A DNA stretch of 64,000 nucleotides from Mycocentrospora acerina (Eukaryota; Ascomycota; Dothideomycetes; Pleosporales), in contig JAKUHH010000216.1 in NCBI GenBank assembly GCA_022701365.1, forward strand, positions 558,001 to 622,000. Reading direction: 5' to 3'. The stretch's first letter is position 1. Each line of letters opens with the position of its first letter. This document shows positions 21,467 through 33,431 of the stretch, piece by piece. Under the pieces are notes generated by a model, which saw nothing but the letters and a program-made list of their open reading frames with translations, had not been told where the DNA came from and searched no databases. The position numbers were made by a program, and so were the translations under genes.

Positions 21467-22288
21467 ATGCCGGCTCTCAGAAGACTGAAGAGCTTCTTCA
21501 AGCCTCCCAAACCTTCATCAGTAGGCGCACCCCCGCCACTACCGACAATCAGCTCTTTCCAGGCTGCTCCCCCTGTCGAACCTCTTCCCCAGTTCCCTCA
21601 ATTACATCAGCCTCCACATCAACAGCGACCCCAAAGGAAGTCCATAATTCCTGTTGAGCCCCCGCAACGTATCACAGCAGAGATGATTCGTGAACTCCGG
21701 GAGCTTATTCGTTATCGCTACGCACTTGACATCGAGATCTGGCGTCAAAGAAACATCAAAGAGTTCAAGCGCGATAAACTGAAAGAAAATATGAGACGCT
21801 CAGATGCCGCTCTAGTGGCTATCAAGGATACTCTGCTAGCGTGGGATAGGAGGGAGTATTTTGAGTCTGACGACGAGCACAAAAAGTTTACAGATATCAG
21901 GAACCGATTGACAGGTGGCGTCAAAGCGCATTGGACGAAGAATCCGCCCTGGGAGTTTGTGAATCCAGGGGGTGATCCGTACTTTGGGCCGTATGAGAAG
22001 TATGGAAGGCCTGTTGCGAATAGAACAATCCCTACAAACGGGGCACAACAGCCCCCCCAAAGACCTGTAAATGGGGCCCAACAGCTCGCTTCCAGAGTTC
22101 AGAGGCCTGTAAAAGGGTATCAGGCACCTGATAATAGAGTCCAATTGCCTACTAATGAATATAATCCTCTTGGGGGACAAGGGAGAAGATCTGCAAGTGG
22201 TGGCCAACAATCGGAGCCTGGACACCAATGGCCAACGTACCAATCTCGATCACCTCTGCCGATGGAAAGGGCCACGACCAGTTATTGA
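21467..22288 (+). CDS. Proline-rich protein of unknown function
   Basis: Single exon, 273 aa, starting MPALRRLKSFFKPPKP. Residues 1-65 are rich in Pro, with PPPLP-type tracts that could bind SH3 or WW domains. Residues 67-115 form a predicted amphipathic helical block (ITAEMIRELRELIRYRYALD onward). A conserved-looking segment follows, ending in WEFVNPGGDPYFGPYEKYGR. Residues 185-273 are low-complexity with imperfect repeats of the kind NGAQQPPQRPVNGAQQL. No signal peptide, membrane helix or named domain is seen. The ORF is long relative to its surroundings and has a good ATG context (CCAACCATGCC), so I regard it as real but orphan-like. Confidence 0.6.
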   Translation: MPALRRLKSFFKPPKPSSVGAPPPLPTISSFQAAPPVEPLPQFPQLHQPPHQQRPQRKSIIPVEPPQRITAEMIRELRELIRYRYALDIEIWRQRNIKEFKRDKLKENMRRSDAALVAIKDTLLAWDRREYFESDDEHKKFTDIRNRLTGGVKAHWTKNPPWEFVNPGGDPYFGPYEKYGRPVANRTIPTNGAQQPPQRPVNGAQQLASRVQRPVKGYQAPDNRVQLPTNEYNPLGGQGRRSASGGQQSEPGHQWPTYQSRSPLPMERATTSY

Positions 22289-22939
22289 TTGGCCTCATAT
22301 GACAATGATAATGATCAATATAAGTGTTTCTTGACGAAACGGGTTTCATTCCTGTTACAACGGTCGAGAAACAGTGTCCGGGGTTCTGGCAATACTATGT
22401 CGATTTGACTCTTTGATTTCCAGTCAAGATTAAAGCTACTAGATTAAAGCTATTGTGATAATGCCATCAGAGGAGTGAACTCATCTACACGCGAAAATCT
22501 TGGAGTAAATGAATCATGATGGCTTGCCTAAGACCCACATATGCCAACTTCTCGTGCCGTTCACAAGCCTCTATCTTTGGGGTAATACAGCGATTATTGA
22601 AACCAATGTCCTTTTTACGTTGATTTTCATTCTCCATCCACGACTCTTCCCTAATTGTGCCTTGCGTGCCAGTTTTAACCTTCTGCACATTCTGCTTCGC
22701 AGTGTGAATATCTTTCCAACTCCTCTCTGGAGACCACTACTTTAGCGTCAGATCATTTATCATATGTGATGGTGTACGGCTGTCCGTGAGCGATGTAGAG
22801 AAGGGCATTGATGAAAAGGGGTTGACGATTTGATTTTATGATGTCTTTTAGCGCGGAGTTAAGCACCACAAACCCCGAGAGTCTGTGACGTCTTGAAAGT
22901 CAACTCAACTTCACATTCGCGACACCACGCGACGTATCA
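22289..22939. other. Intergenic region
   Basis: These 650 bp lie between the proline-rich gene and the PLP-homeostasis gene. ORFs of 65-78 codons on both strands overlap each other and have no domain. Nothing else is recognised. Confidence 0.4.
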
Positions 22940-23797
22940 ATGGCGGACGATATGAAGATCAACGCCCAACGCGCGAAACAACTCGCCGAAAATCTCTCCA
23001 GCATCTCCTCCCGCGTTAATGCAGCGAGCAATGGCAGCAAGCAGGTAGCTAGACCCCTCTGCCGCCTCGAATATTTCTGTCTTTGCGACCAGCTTCTAAA
23101 TCTATGCTAGGTCCGCCTGATAGCCGTCTCCAAACTCAAGCCTGCTACCGACATCCTGTCTCTCCACCAATCTCCATCGCCCCTCCACACACACTTTGGT
23201 GAGAACTATGTCCAAGAGCTCCTCGAAAAGTCGAAACTCCTCCCGCGCTCGATACGATGGCACATGATCGGCGGCCTGCAGTCAAACAAATGCAAGCAGT
23301 TGGCTGAGCAAATACCAAATCTTTGGTGCGTGAGCAGCGTAGATAGCGAGAAGAAGGCGAATGAGCTGGAGAAAGGAAGGAAAGCCTTGAGCGAGAAAGA
23401 AGGTGGTGGAGAATTAGAGACAAAACTCAAGATAATGGTGCAAGTCAATACTAGCGGAGAGGAGAACAAGAGTGGAGTTGAGCCGGGAGATACGCTGAAG
23501 CTGTGTGAGCATATTGTGGAGAAATGCCCCCATCTTGAGCTCATGGGGTTGATGACTATCGGTGCTATTGCACGGTCAAAGGCGACGACGGAGGAGAACG
23601 AGAATGAGGACTTCATAAGCTTGAAGGAGACCCGGGATCAGGTGGCAAAGGAGTTGGGCTGGGAGACCGAAAAACTAGAGTTGAGTATGGGAATGAGTGC
23701 GGATTTCGAAGGCGCGATCAAGATGGGGAGCGATGAGGTCAGAGTTGGGAGCGAGATTTTTGGGGAGAGGCCGGCGAAGAAGGATGCGGTTGTATAG
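22940..23797 (+). CDS. Pyridoxal-phosphate homeostasis protein (YggS/PLPBP family)
   Basis: Members bind PLP and buffer vitamin B6 pools without a known catalytic reaction. Exons: 22940-23044 and 23111-23797, phase 0; 263 aa. The alanine-racemase-like TIM barrel shows the PLP lysine in IAVSKLKP (K43). Other family motifs are HTHFGENYVQELLEK, RWHMIGGLQSNKCKQL, the phosphate-binding region LELSMGMSADFEGAI and VRVGSEIFGER near the C terminus. Length is close to yeast YBL036C (257 aa). The ATG (ATCAATGGCGG) directly precedes a plausible short helical N terminus. An inserted Lys/Glu-rich segment (about residues 125-150) is longer than in bacteria, as common in fungi. Confidence 0.95.
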
Positions 23798-24094
23798 GAG
23801 ACATCTGCAGAGGGTGAGCGCCAACGAAACTCTGGTGAGATCAACTTGAAGGGAAAACTATCATGGTGTAAGCGAGTGCATTATTTCCTGTTCCCTTGTG
23901 TTCCGCCATTGTTCCAGTCTCCCTTTTCTGGTATTCGAGCTTCATCTGGGCCTGCCTATGTTTGTTTACGCGTTAGCGTGCCTGCCCGCACATGATGTGA
24001 CTACCGCTGTTCGTTCTCTGCTCTCACTTCGACGCATCACCTCAAGCTGCTTCACTTGACAGGCTGTAAGCAGCCATCAGCCTCCACAATTAGC

Positions 24095-25753
24095 ATGGCG
24101 TAAGAACTCCCTTCCAGCCTTTTACTTCTGTTTCTGAACGCACGGCAGTTCGCAAATTCCTCCAGGATATAACGGCAGCACGTTCTGTCAGTCAGCAAAG
24201 GCAAACAGCTTGTCTGCAGCCGACTCTGCTACCAGTGGGGATGATGCTTTCAGAACGCAGCCTCACGTATTCGCCTCACCTGCACCATCGTCGCACAACG
24301 TTCAGCTCCCTGTAGGCAATCCTTCGGCTCAAACAGGCACGTTGACTGCTCAGCCCGCAACTGGAGAGAAGTCTCCATGGGATTTTCTTCTACCCTCTCA
24401 GCTGATACGTGGTGACTTCAGCAGTTGGGGAAGGCATGAGACAGTTGATCAGACCGTGAGCGTTAGCGGTGGGTCAATGCATATTACAGCAGTGCCTCGC
24501 GCGTTTGGCGCTGACCTAGGCGGTGCCAACTCACCTACGCAACTCCCGAAGTCGAATCCTGACTCTGCTTCCGCTCCGAGTGCACTATTTGCTACAACAT
24601 TGAGCAAGACTCTTGGGAACTCACCTTGCAGTCCATCACTCAGCAACTCAACACTACGAAATGAATCTGCTAGTGTTCCGCCCTCAAATAATTTGAAAAC
24701 ATCTGCTCAACGTGTATCGTCTCAAATGTCAGCCAATTCGGTTATAAAGTGAGTCGATCTTTGTCTTTCAAATGGTTGGAGGGTGATTTCTGCAGTGAAG
24801 TCTCTCATAAACCATCATTTTTCAGGGTTGATAAGGAGGCTTCACTTTGACAGGTCGAGAGCTTGTACTATGTCGTCTAAAAGGCGCCTAAGTGCTACGT
24901 AATTGTTCTTAATGATTCCAGCAAAAACGTCTCGGAATGGCAAGGATCAATGCTAACATTTGACTACAGCGAAGTCAAGCGACCTCAAGTTCATCTGTGT
25001 GTACTAACTCCCTACGCCAGCATTTCTAACAACTACAGACTCAAAGGCCCTACTATAGAGGTTACAGTAGGATTTATAAACGGCTCCTTGCCCACAAACC
25101 AGCAAGAATTCTGGTCAATTCCAAAGGCATTGGCCTCCTGTTACTCCCCTTACCTTGACGCGGCACCAGATAATCGCATCGCTCTCCCTGAAACTGATCG
25201 GCATATCTTCAGTCTTTATGTGGAATGGATGTACTATGGCCAATATACTTGCACCGCTGTGCTGGCATCAGATTTTGTCAATGCACATGCACAGGCGTGG
25301 GTATTGGGAGAAAAACTGCAGTCTGTCAATTTTCAAAATCAAGCGATGAGCCACCTCTACACACAATGCATTAGCAACATCTCTCCACGCGCAGTCAAGA
25401 CTATTGACGTTGAGTATGCATGCAAGAACAGCGCTACTGGTTCCCAGCTCCGTCAGATCTTGTTCGATATCGTTGCAACACATTTGGCAGATGTTAAGCG
25501 TGTCGAAGGAAATGTTGAAGCCTGGGATCGAATCTTGTTGGAGTATGCGGAAGCGCGGTCATTACTTCTACAGGGGTACAGAATTGCATCGCAAAATCGT
25601 CAGTTCGTCAAAGCGAAGAGCGGTTACATGATCATCAAGCCGTCTCGAGAGGTTGGCTGTTCCATCCCAGGAGCAGGAACTCAGATCACTCCAGCGAAGA
25701 GGGATTCAAAGGGTATGGCTGTAAATAGAGAAATTACCAACGACCGAATTTAG
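24095..25753 (+). CDS. BTB/POZ domain protein
   Basis: Exons: 24095-24099, 24149-24748, 24922-24996 and 25039-25753; 464 aa. Exon 1 is only five bases (ATGGC), giving MASQIPPGYNGS after splicing. Residues 1-210 are Ser/Pro/Thr-rich and probably disordered. The BTB fold starts near 228 with GPTIEVTVGFINGS and continues through FWSIPKALASCYSPYLDAA and ETDRHIFSLYVEWMYYG. A helical C-terminal part follows, as in many fungal BTB proteins of unknown client. Intron 3 is only 42 bp, has branch site CTAAC, and is a multiple of three without a stop, so its retention would not break the frame. The 173-bp intron 2 is the least certain, but all phases close. BTB proteins often dimerise or bind Cul3; no specific role can be assigned here. 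Confidence 0.75.
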
Positions 25754-26911
25754 ATGATTTTCTCGGTCTCATCCAAGGTCTCCTATGGGCAGAGAGCGAT
25801 TGCTCAGAATATGAGAACGAGAGAGCTTGTTGTAGAGGATCAGCGAAGCACATCAGCGGAGACAGTAGTATCATATAGATATATGAATGTTCAATGGAAA
25901 AATATTAATTCTGTTCACATTAAAAACAGGTGCAACGAAGTACTAAGCAGCTAATTACATATGAATATTATCAAAAGCGCATCAGTGCTCTGTCGATTCT
26001 TGCATCCAATAGATGGAAGCATGAACACTAAGTACTTAGTGTATGGCACTTGCTGCAAAGCTGTATCAACTTGATATATATGAGGTGATGAGAGGAACTG
26101 CATACAATGCAGAGTCTCATTCAAACATGTTTCTTGTAGAGATAACGAAACAGAGAAAGACAAATAAAGGAAAATCGAGTTGATTGATAATTAAGCTCAA
26201 CACATCGCAGACGTTGATAGAGCGTCCACTAACTAAGAGTGAATGCGATAAATTGACAATCAGCTACGAGTCGGGATTACACTCTTTTTCATGGCTCATA
26301 ATGCCCTCACAACCGTTTCCTACGTAATCACAATTATTCCAAGTCCAATGTATCAAAGTGTCTTAAAATCGAGACGTACTGAGCAACAAGACAACTATAC
26401 ATGGGAATTTGTTCACGAATTCTTTGTGTTGTGCTCAGGACCGGATGACACACCTGAAATATTCTTTTCCATGTAAAGGGTTATAGGAGACGAGGAGTTC
26501 AAAGGCAGAACGTGGTCGAAGCCAAGGCATGTATGCATCAAGTCCATCCTATGGTCAGTGAGGGGCATTAAGCACAGCACGATGCAGGGTTCAAAACGAC
26601 CTAAACATCACCACATGAAGGCAAATAAAATCGAACTAACAAGGAGAAACTTTCATGTACAATATGCTTTCCGTTATACTAATTACAGTGTCATTCTGAT
26701 TCATTGTCCAAACGTAACGCTGGCCTGGAAACCTGGTAGTCCAATCTAACGCCATAAAAAACAGCAAAAAAAACCAAATATGCAAGTGGTAGCGAGGGTA
26801 TGCAGCTAGTAACAATCGCTCCAAATCAGTAGGGAAAACGTTCCAACATAAAACACAAAGAAATCGACATCATCATCTGCTTCCACATTCTCTCCACGTC
26901 ATTACAAACAC
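25754..26911. other. Intergenic region between BTB and F-BAR genes
   Basis: These 1.16 kb lie between the convergent 3' ends of the two genes. Small ORFs (60-70 codons) occur on both strands, none with a domain. The sequence is AT-rich. Confidence 0.4.
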
Positions 26912-29900
26912 CTAACAAGCTTGTAGGTAGTTCGAAGGAACCAGTCCTGGTCTGCCGTTCTTCCCAACAGCCTCTGCCTCCCACCATCCGTCGTCCTGTA
27001 GTCTCAGAACTGCGAGAATATCGCCCTTCATAAAGCCGAGTTCTTCGGGAATTTGAGCAGTGTATGAGTACATTGCACGTGCTGTCGATGGTTAGTTCCC
27101 ATGTATTTGATATGATTGCGAAAAAGTACTCACAATAATTGAGAATGATTCGTCCGTCACGGTTATAGTTCTTCGGCTCAGCAAGACTTTTGCTTCTGGT
27201 TCTCGACTCAGCTCTAATTGACGCCGCACTACCACCAGTAGCGCCATGGTACACACTTTGCGGTCTGCCACGCACACTGCCACTGTACACACTTCCACCA
27301 TGTACGCTACCACCATGCACACTTCCACCAAAGGCACTACTATCGCCCCGCTCACTGGGTGCCATGTTCATTGATCGCTCGCTCCCTCTGGTGGATGGCC
27401 GCTCGTTCGACTGGCGGAATTGAGGCTGTGGGCTTGCAGCTCGGGAACTGGGAGCGGCACGAGACGTCGGGCGGGAGTTTGCAAACGTGGGTTGCGGAGG
27501 GGGCTGAGGAGATGCGGCTCGAGGCATGGGAGTATTGTTTACGCTTGGAGAGGGGCCTCTGGCGGCCGAGTAGGAGTTTCGTCCTGCAGGTGTACTAAAT
27601 GCCTGTCCTGAAATGGAACCATTGGTTTGGGCTCGTGGTCTGCCTCCGGCATTAGATGCAGCATAGGGGTTGGGCGATGCTGTCGCTGTTCGGAAGTTTG
27701 CAGCAGGTACGGCAGCAGGCGCAGGAGCCGGTGACGGCTGTTGTTGTCGCGATGCTGGGCGATATGTCGAAGGTGACGGGGGTGGCTGCTGCTGTTGCTG
27801 TGCCGGACGGTAGGTGCTTGGAGATGATGCTTGCTGTGCAGTGCGGGACGAGGTCTGCTGTGTCAGAGTGCGAGATGGCGCCTGCTGTGGTACTTGGCGA
27901 GATGGAGCTTGTTTAGGTGTGTTGTACAGACTTGGCCGGGGGCTTATAGCACGAGCCGGGGCCGGAGATGCTGATCTAGGAGGCTCCTCTTGTCTTGTGC
28001 TGCCGCGAGTTGAAGGCCGAGCAGCATCGTTACCATTCAATACATTGGCCGTTTGATTGACATACATTTGCGTCGTCTTCTGCATTTGGCGAGCAGTATG
28101 AGCAGGCTTTGGAGCTCCTAGTCGCGACATTGGTGGTTGCGCGACTGGTTGCTGTGGCACTGGTTGCTGTGGCACTGGCTGCTGTGGCACTGGCTGCTGT
28201 GGCACTGGCTGCTGTGGCACTGGCTGCTGCGCTACTGGCGGTTTAGACACTGGCGGCTTTGACACAGGTGGTTTTGACACGGGAGGCTTAGATACGGGCG
28301 GTTTAGTTACAGGCGGCTTAGACACAGGCGGCTTTGATACAGGCGGCTTTGATACAGGCGGCCTCGATACGGGCGGCCTCGATACGAGTGGTTTTGATGC
28401 AGGGGATTGTGTGGCTCGCGGCTGTGATATTGGCGATTGTGGTGCTCGCGGCTGTGATATTGGCGATTGTGGTGCTCGCATTTGTGGTTTTGGCGACTGC
28501 GGTGCCGGGGATTGTGGCATACGCGGTTGTGGCAGAGGTGATTGCGGTGCTGCCGTCTGCTGTACCGGCGACTGTGCAATTGGCGACTGTGCAATTGGCA
28601 ACTGTGCGATTGGCAACTGTGCGATTGGCGACTGTGCAATTGGCGATTGTGCAATTGGCGACTGCGGTACAGCTGGCTTTGAAATGGCTGCTTTCGAGAT
28701 TGGTCGCTGTAGCACTGGTCGCTGCATTACCGAAGGCTTTGATACTGGCCGCTGCGATGCAGGTCGTAGTGCTGCTGGTAACTGTGCTGCGGGCAATTGT
28801 GCTGCGGGCAACTGTGCTGCTGAGGGTGGCTCATAAGAAGGTGGAGGCGTACTTTCCTTCGCGGTCCTGACGTTGAGTCTAGCAAGTGGCGTGGGAGCAC
28901 TTCCAGCCAAAGATGATCCCACTGCAGGTGTGGGTGGAGGCTGAGGAGTGGCAAGACCATGGAATCGGTCGGCAGTTACACGGAGAGAAGTTTGCTTGGT
29001 AACAACTCTGAGTTCTTCCAGAGCAAGGGCAATAGGGTCAAGCTCATCTTCCTGCTCCTCCTGCCCCTCATTCTTCTTCTTGTCGGGCGAGGCGACGTCA
29101 AAGACGTTGTTTCCCACGTTCAGCTGGAAATTAGCCCGAGGATCCACGGGCTCAGGGCTGGCTGTTCGAGGTTTTTCCTGAACAAATGTGCGGCGAGTAC
29201 CCCTGCTGAATGGCCTGGTAGGACTAGTGTTTTCATTGTTGGCCTGTCGCGGAGCGGGTGCCCAAGTGTTGCGGTTGCTTGGCTTGATAACTGGAGCTTC
29301 TTTCTCGTGCTTGCTCTTTCGGCGGAACGGACTATTCTGGAAAAAGCTCCTTCTCTTCGCTACTGAGGTTTCTTCAACAGGACTAGGTTCTGGTAGCGGC
29401 GATTGTGGTGTCAAAGGCTTGCCGGGAGATGCAGAGCCGCTGGGTGGCTCGATACTCGAGAATGATGTAGGGTTGGAGTATTCGCTGACCGAATCTGCAG
29501 TAGCAGGCCGGGCGGGACTTGGGATAGTACTTCGGTCCGATGGTGCTCCAATGCGGCTGAATTGTGTCATCCCGTCTGACGGGTAGTCATTGTGCGTGAC
29601 TTGACTCTCTTGGTGGTTGTTACGCAGTTGTTGTTGTGCTTGGATCAAGCGCGGATCTGGTTGTACTCCTCGCGAAGCCGGGCGTAGTTGTGCCGGTAGC
29701 ACAGGCTCCGGGCGGTGCCGTTGCAATTCTACAGACTGTCGAGCCGATTCTACAAATGGGCGTGGTGGTTCTGGACGATGTCGCTGCAGTTCCAGGGATT
29801 GTCGAGGTGACTCAACGAACGGACGTGGAGGCTCTGTATGTTGTCTCTGCATCGGCTCAGGGTAATGTTGTGGCGGCTCCGCATACTGTCGTGATAGCTC

Positions 29901-31595
29901 GGTTGACTGTCGCGACGTTTCTGTTGGGTACATCGGTGGTTCAATGTGCTGTGGTATCTGCTCAGTAGTGTGTCTGCGCAGCGGCTCGTTATATTGCTGA
30001 TGCGGCTCATCATACTGTTGATGCGACTCGTTGTATTGTTGATGCGACTCTTTGTATTGTTGATGCGGCTCGTTATACTGATGATGCGGCTCGTTATACT
30101 GTTGTGGCGAATCATTGTACTGTCTCATGGGCTCTGCATACTGTCTCTGAGGTTCTGTGTACGACTGCGGTGGCTCAGAATACTGACGTTGGGGTTCTAT
30201 GAATTGTTGAGGCGGTTCCGTGTGTTGTCTTCGCAGTGGCTCAATAGGTGGTTGAGGTGACTCCATGAACTGTCGAGGTGATTCTGTGTACTGTCGCTGT
30301 AGGTCTGGGGGCACTCTCTGCTGCTCTATAGATTGTCGTGATCGATGCTGCTCTATGGAACGCCTTGGCCGCTGCTGCTCTATGGAAGGTCTTGGCCGCT
30401 GCTGTTCTATGGATTGCTTGGGCATAGAGCTGACCTGGTCCCCTAGAATAGGTTGTGTATCCTGCTGCAGTCCTAATTCGCGTGCCAGAGGATTGTTTGG
30501 ATCGTGGTGCGATTCAAAGACTGAAATGGGAGGGGATGAAGCGCGATACGCCGGATTCATAGTCCTAGCAAATTGTGCTACGCAATAGTTGTCATCGTCG
30601 GAGACTTGTGAAGATGTCTCAGCATCCCCACGGCAGAAGTTGATGAATTTAGGCGGGTCTGGTATCTCTTGCCCAGTCCCACTGTCCTTGATGAAGCTGG
30701 TGATGTCCTTTTCAACATCGCAATCTTCTAGAGAGAGCCGTATCTTCTCGCACGAGGCGTCGTCGCTTACGCACACTGTCGAAGCAATATTGGCGAAACT
30801 CCAGAGGCTACTCTTGGTAAAGTCGATGCGCTCTTCCTCCAGGTCTTGGAATTTCTGCATAGTCGTCAGCCCTCTCCCTGAACACTTCCTCGGTTGTGTA
30901 TACGTACATCGCATGCAGCTTTCCAGTCCCTGTTCCATCTCCCTGTTGTCTCTTCTAGAACTTTGACTGCCGCCTCGTATTCGGCGCTCGTCGTTGTAAG
31001 GTTGATCTGCGTCTTCTCCAGCTTTGCCTTGTTCTTCCGCTCTTCATGGCCCATGACCATATGCGCCTGCGCGAGGAAACCCTTGATCTTTAGACAATCC
31101 TGCTCGTAGCGATCGCGCGCCTTGTTGACTGTCCCTGTCTGCTGCATCTTGAGCTTGAGCACCTTTTCGATGCCGTTCTGCACAATCTTCCGCCGCTCCT
31201 TCATACCCCCAGCAAATGCTGCCAATGGTTCCTCCAACTCTGTCTTCATCTGCTGCGCGACGTTTTGGTGGGCCTTGCCCATGGACTCGACTTCGGCTCG
31301 GATGACATCGCACGACAGTTTTAGCGTTCCTGTTTCTGTTGACCCAAGAGGCTTCCGTGAAAGGTTAAGGAGTTTCCGCGAGTATTCGTCTTCAATGGCC
31401 AATCTTTGCAGGTAAAAAGACTTCAATTCATCTGAGGGACTTAATTAACCTCATCGGCCGGTACAGCTGCGAGATATACGCACCATTCGTAACTTTTGCA
31501 TAGTGCATGCGATCCAGCATAGGACCCACGCCAGCGTCATCTTTTCCCCAGAAGTTGTTCGCAAACGAGAGCGAGACTGAGGGCGGCTCCGACAT
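26912..31595 (-). CDS. F-BAR/SH3 cytokinesis-type protein (Hof1/Imp2/Cdc15-like)
   Basis: Exons on the reverse strand: 31595-31484, 31431-30908, 30854-27134 and 27081-26912; 1508 aa. The N-terminal ~260 residues are an F-BAR domain: SFANNFWGKDDAG, then DELKSFYLQRLAIEDEYSRK and a long coiled-coil set through KFQDLEEERIDF. F-BAR domains bind and bend plasma membrane. The middle ~1100 residues are disordered and full of tandem repeats: QQYNEPH heptads, SIEQQRPRP units, SPIAQ units, then PVSKP and PVPQQ pentads. The last ~57 residues are an SH3 domain with ARAMYSYTAQ, ELGFMKGDILAVL, DDGWWEAEAVG and GLVPSNYL; a splice inside codon TCA joins it on. Domain order matches Hof1, Imp2 and Cdc15, which anchor the actomyosin ring and septum machinery. 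At 1508 aa it is roughly twice their length. Bzz1-type proteins usually have two SH3 domains, so they fit less well. Confidence 0.87.
28144..28398. repeat. 15-bp tandem repeat in the F-BAR gene (17 units)
   Basis: Seventeen consecutive 15-bp units follow the plus-strand pattern ACTGGCTGCTGTGGC (units 1-6) grading into ACAGGCGGCTTTGAT (units 7-17). On the coding strand they give PVPQQ-type and then PVSKP-type pentapeptides. The frame is kept throughout. Several neighbouring units are identical, which suggests recent duplication by slippage or unequal exchange. Confidence 0.92.
28578..28667. repeat. 15-bp tandem repeat in the F-BAR gene (6 units)
   Basis: Six 15-bp units of the pattern AATTGGCGACTGTGC, with one to three changes each, encode SPIAQ/LPIAQ pentapeptides on the minus strand. 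They differ in sequence from the pentad array at 28144-28398 but share its 15-bp period and reading frame. Confidence 0.88.
29985..30110. repeat. 21-bp tandem repeat in the F-BAR gene
   Basis: About six 21-bp units resemble GTTGTATTGTTGATGCGACT(C) and encode heptapeptides of the type QQYNEPH on the minus strand. Looser Tyr/Pro/Glu-rich units continue on the high-coordinate side to about 30290. A 27-bp unit encoding SIEQQRPRP follows at about 30330-30430. Unit edges are approximate. Confidence 0.75.
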
Positions 31596-33431
31596 CTTTG
31601 CAGATGTTTACTGCCAGCCGTGCAGCGTGCGCAAAACGAGCTGTACGAGAGACCAACGATGGTACGCTTGTAAAAAAAAGAATACTTAACAACTAAAATA
31701 TCGGGGTATCACACCAGGGGAAATGCAGGCCAGGGATGGGGTATCGAGGGAGACGACCCGGCAAGCGTGTGTTGTCGGTGAGGAAGTTGCTATGGGAACA
31801 TGTAGACCCTGAGGGCATGCGCCAACACCAACCACCAATAGTAGGCGGCTCAGCCCATAGTCAGCTCTCAGCCCTGCCATGACGTGGTTCAATGCTCTTC
31901 GTATGTATACAGTCGTACAACGCCTTTTCCCATTTTTTCCCTTTTCTCCTCATATCCTAGCGCCGAAATTGTGTGAAGTCGCGTGCAAGACAGGGTCAGC
32001 TTCGATTACCCTTGCCGTACTCTACAATATATCACAGCAGCACGATTGTGGAGAACCGTAGATACACACAATATATATCGTTTTCAAGTCACATTATTTT
32101 CCCATGTATGATTCTGTTATCCTCGTATAGTCAAATATACTTTTATTGACAATGTAAGAAAAACAGCTATTTGCGTTGACAAACAGATGCGCGAATCATT
32201 CGAGAAAACGGCATAGGCTGCCTGCCTATTGAAACAAGTTGACTCGATGGCGAGAGATACATCTATTTTTCTTCATCTGCTGCCTGTCAATATGTTGAAA
32301 TCTGTACATTCGTATATTGTCATAAGGTTGTGCCTTATTCTGGTTTTTCTACAATTCCGTGTCTTGGCTAATTGAGTTTTTGAGTCTGGGTATCGACGGC
32401 TCTCTTCCAGCGGAGAGCTTGTCATTGTTGACTTGCTCACCAGAAAGCAAATGATTTTTACCCGAGATGAAACAAAGGCAAAAAATAGTGTTTGAGTTGA
32501 TGCTTCAATTCGAAACAGAGCACCGGTCGAAGAAGCATTATAGCGATCACGACACTCCCTCTATCTCCTCACTCTGAATCTAGACATGCAGGTTATTTAT
32601 ATTAGCACTATTCATGCTGTCGAGTGACTACTCCGGATCTGTACGAAATTTGGGTGTTAGGATGTCGTGTGTGCACACGTCTCCGCTGTCCTTTCAAACC
32701 AGCTGTGCGGCGTGCACCACTTGTACGAGCGAATGCGTTGGAGCGGCTCTGGCGAGTTAGCGTCAAGTCTACAAAGAATCCTGTGGGAGTTTGAACATTC
32801 GTCTGATACCATTGAAAAGGGACTGTTACCCAAAGACTTTCGGTACGTCCCTACTATTGTTTGTCGGTATGTTAGTGTGAGGCCAGCTATCCGCCTACCC
32901 CGGTACTGCCAAAGCTGGAAGTCCACCATGCATGGAGGGGCTCAATTGCTGGAAATATCACTTTCGGCGTACCAGCAAGGCTGCCACTACGCATCTTTCT
33001 GATCGTTTTCCTGGCAGTGAGGCTTTCCACGTCTGCAGTGGTCGAGGGCGTAGCTGGAGGTGTTCGCGAGCTTGATTATTGTGCTTTGAGAGAAGATATA
33101 CAAAGTTGATGAAGGAAAAGTTCGAGCAGAGTTTCTCAGGAAATGATTACATGACTTAATTCGATGTTCGAAACGTCCGCATCGAGTGTGCACTGACTAG
33201 GATGACCAGGCTTCAAAGTGCCGGCGGGAGGGCACCACATGCAACTCGTGACTTTCCCCAACCCCACTGGATTTCATCGAGAATGCCAAGCATAGGGCTT
33301 GCCCTCTAACACCACATCATCAACCTCTCCATATCGACACTCTCCCCCCGCCGCCACCTTCTCCTGACCGCACGCGCGCTGCACATGGAAGCATTTGCAA
33401 CATTACCTAGAATACTCGCGCGCTCTTTTCG
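31596..33431. promoter_or_regulatory. Divergent region between F-BAR gene and NOT1
   Basis: This 1.84-kb intergenic region lies between two divergent genes, so it holds both promoters. Overlapping ORFs of 60-111 codons on both strands (longest 32667-33002) have no domain. The part next to NOT1 is rich in C and the middle (32050-32500) is AT-rich. No RNA gene was found. Confidence 0.45.

Noticed and set aside
28334..28870. Long plus-strand ORFs (178, 141, 135 and 132 codons) between 27.2 and 30.6 kb
   Set aside because: They are antisense readings of the tandem repeats in the F-BAR gene; their Ala/Val or Cys/Gly repeats are products of the period, not real proteins.
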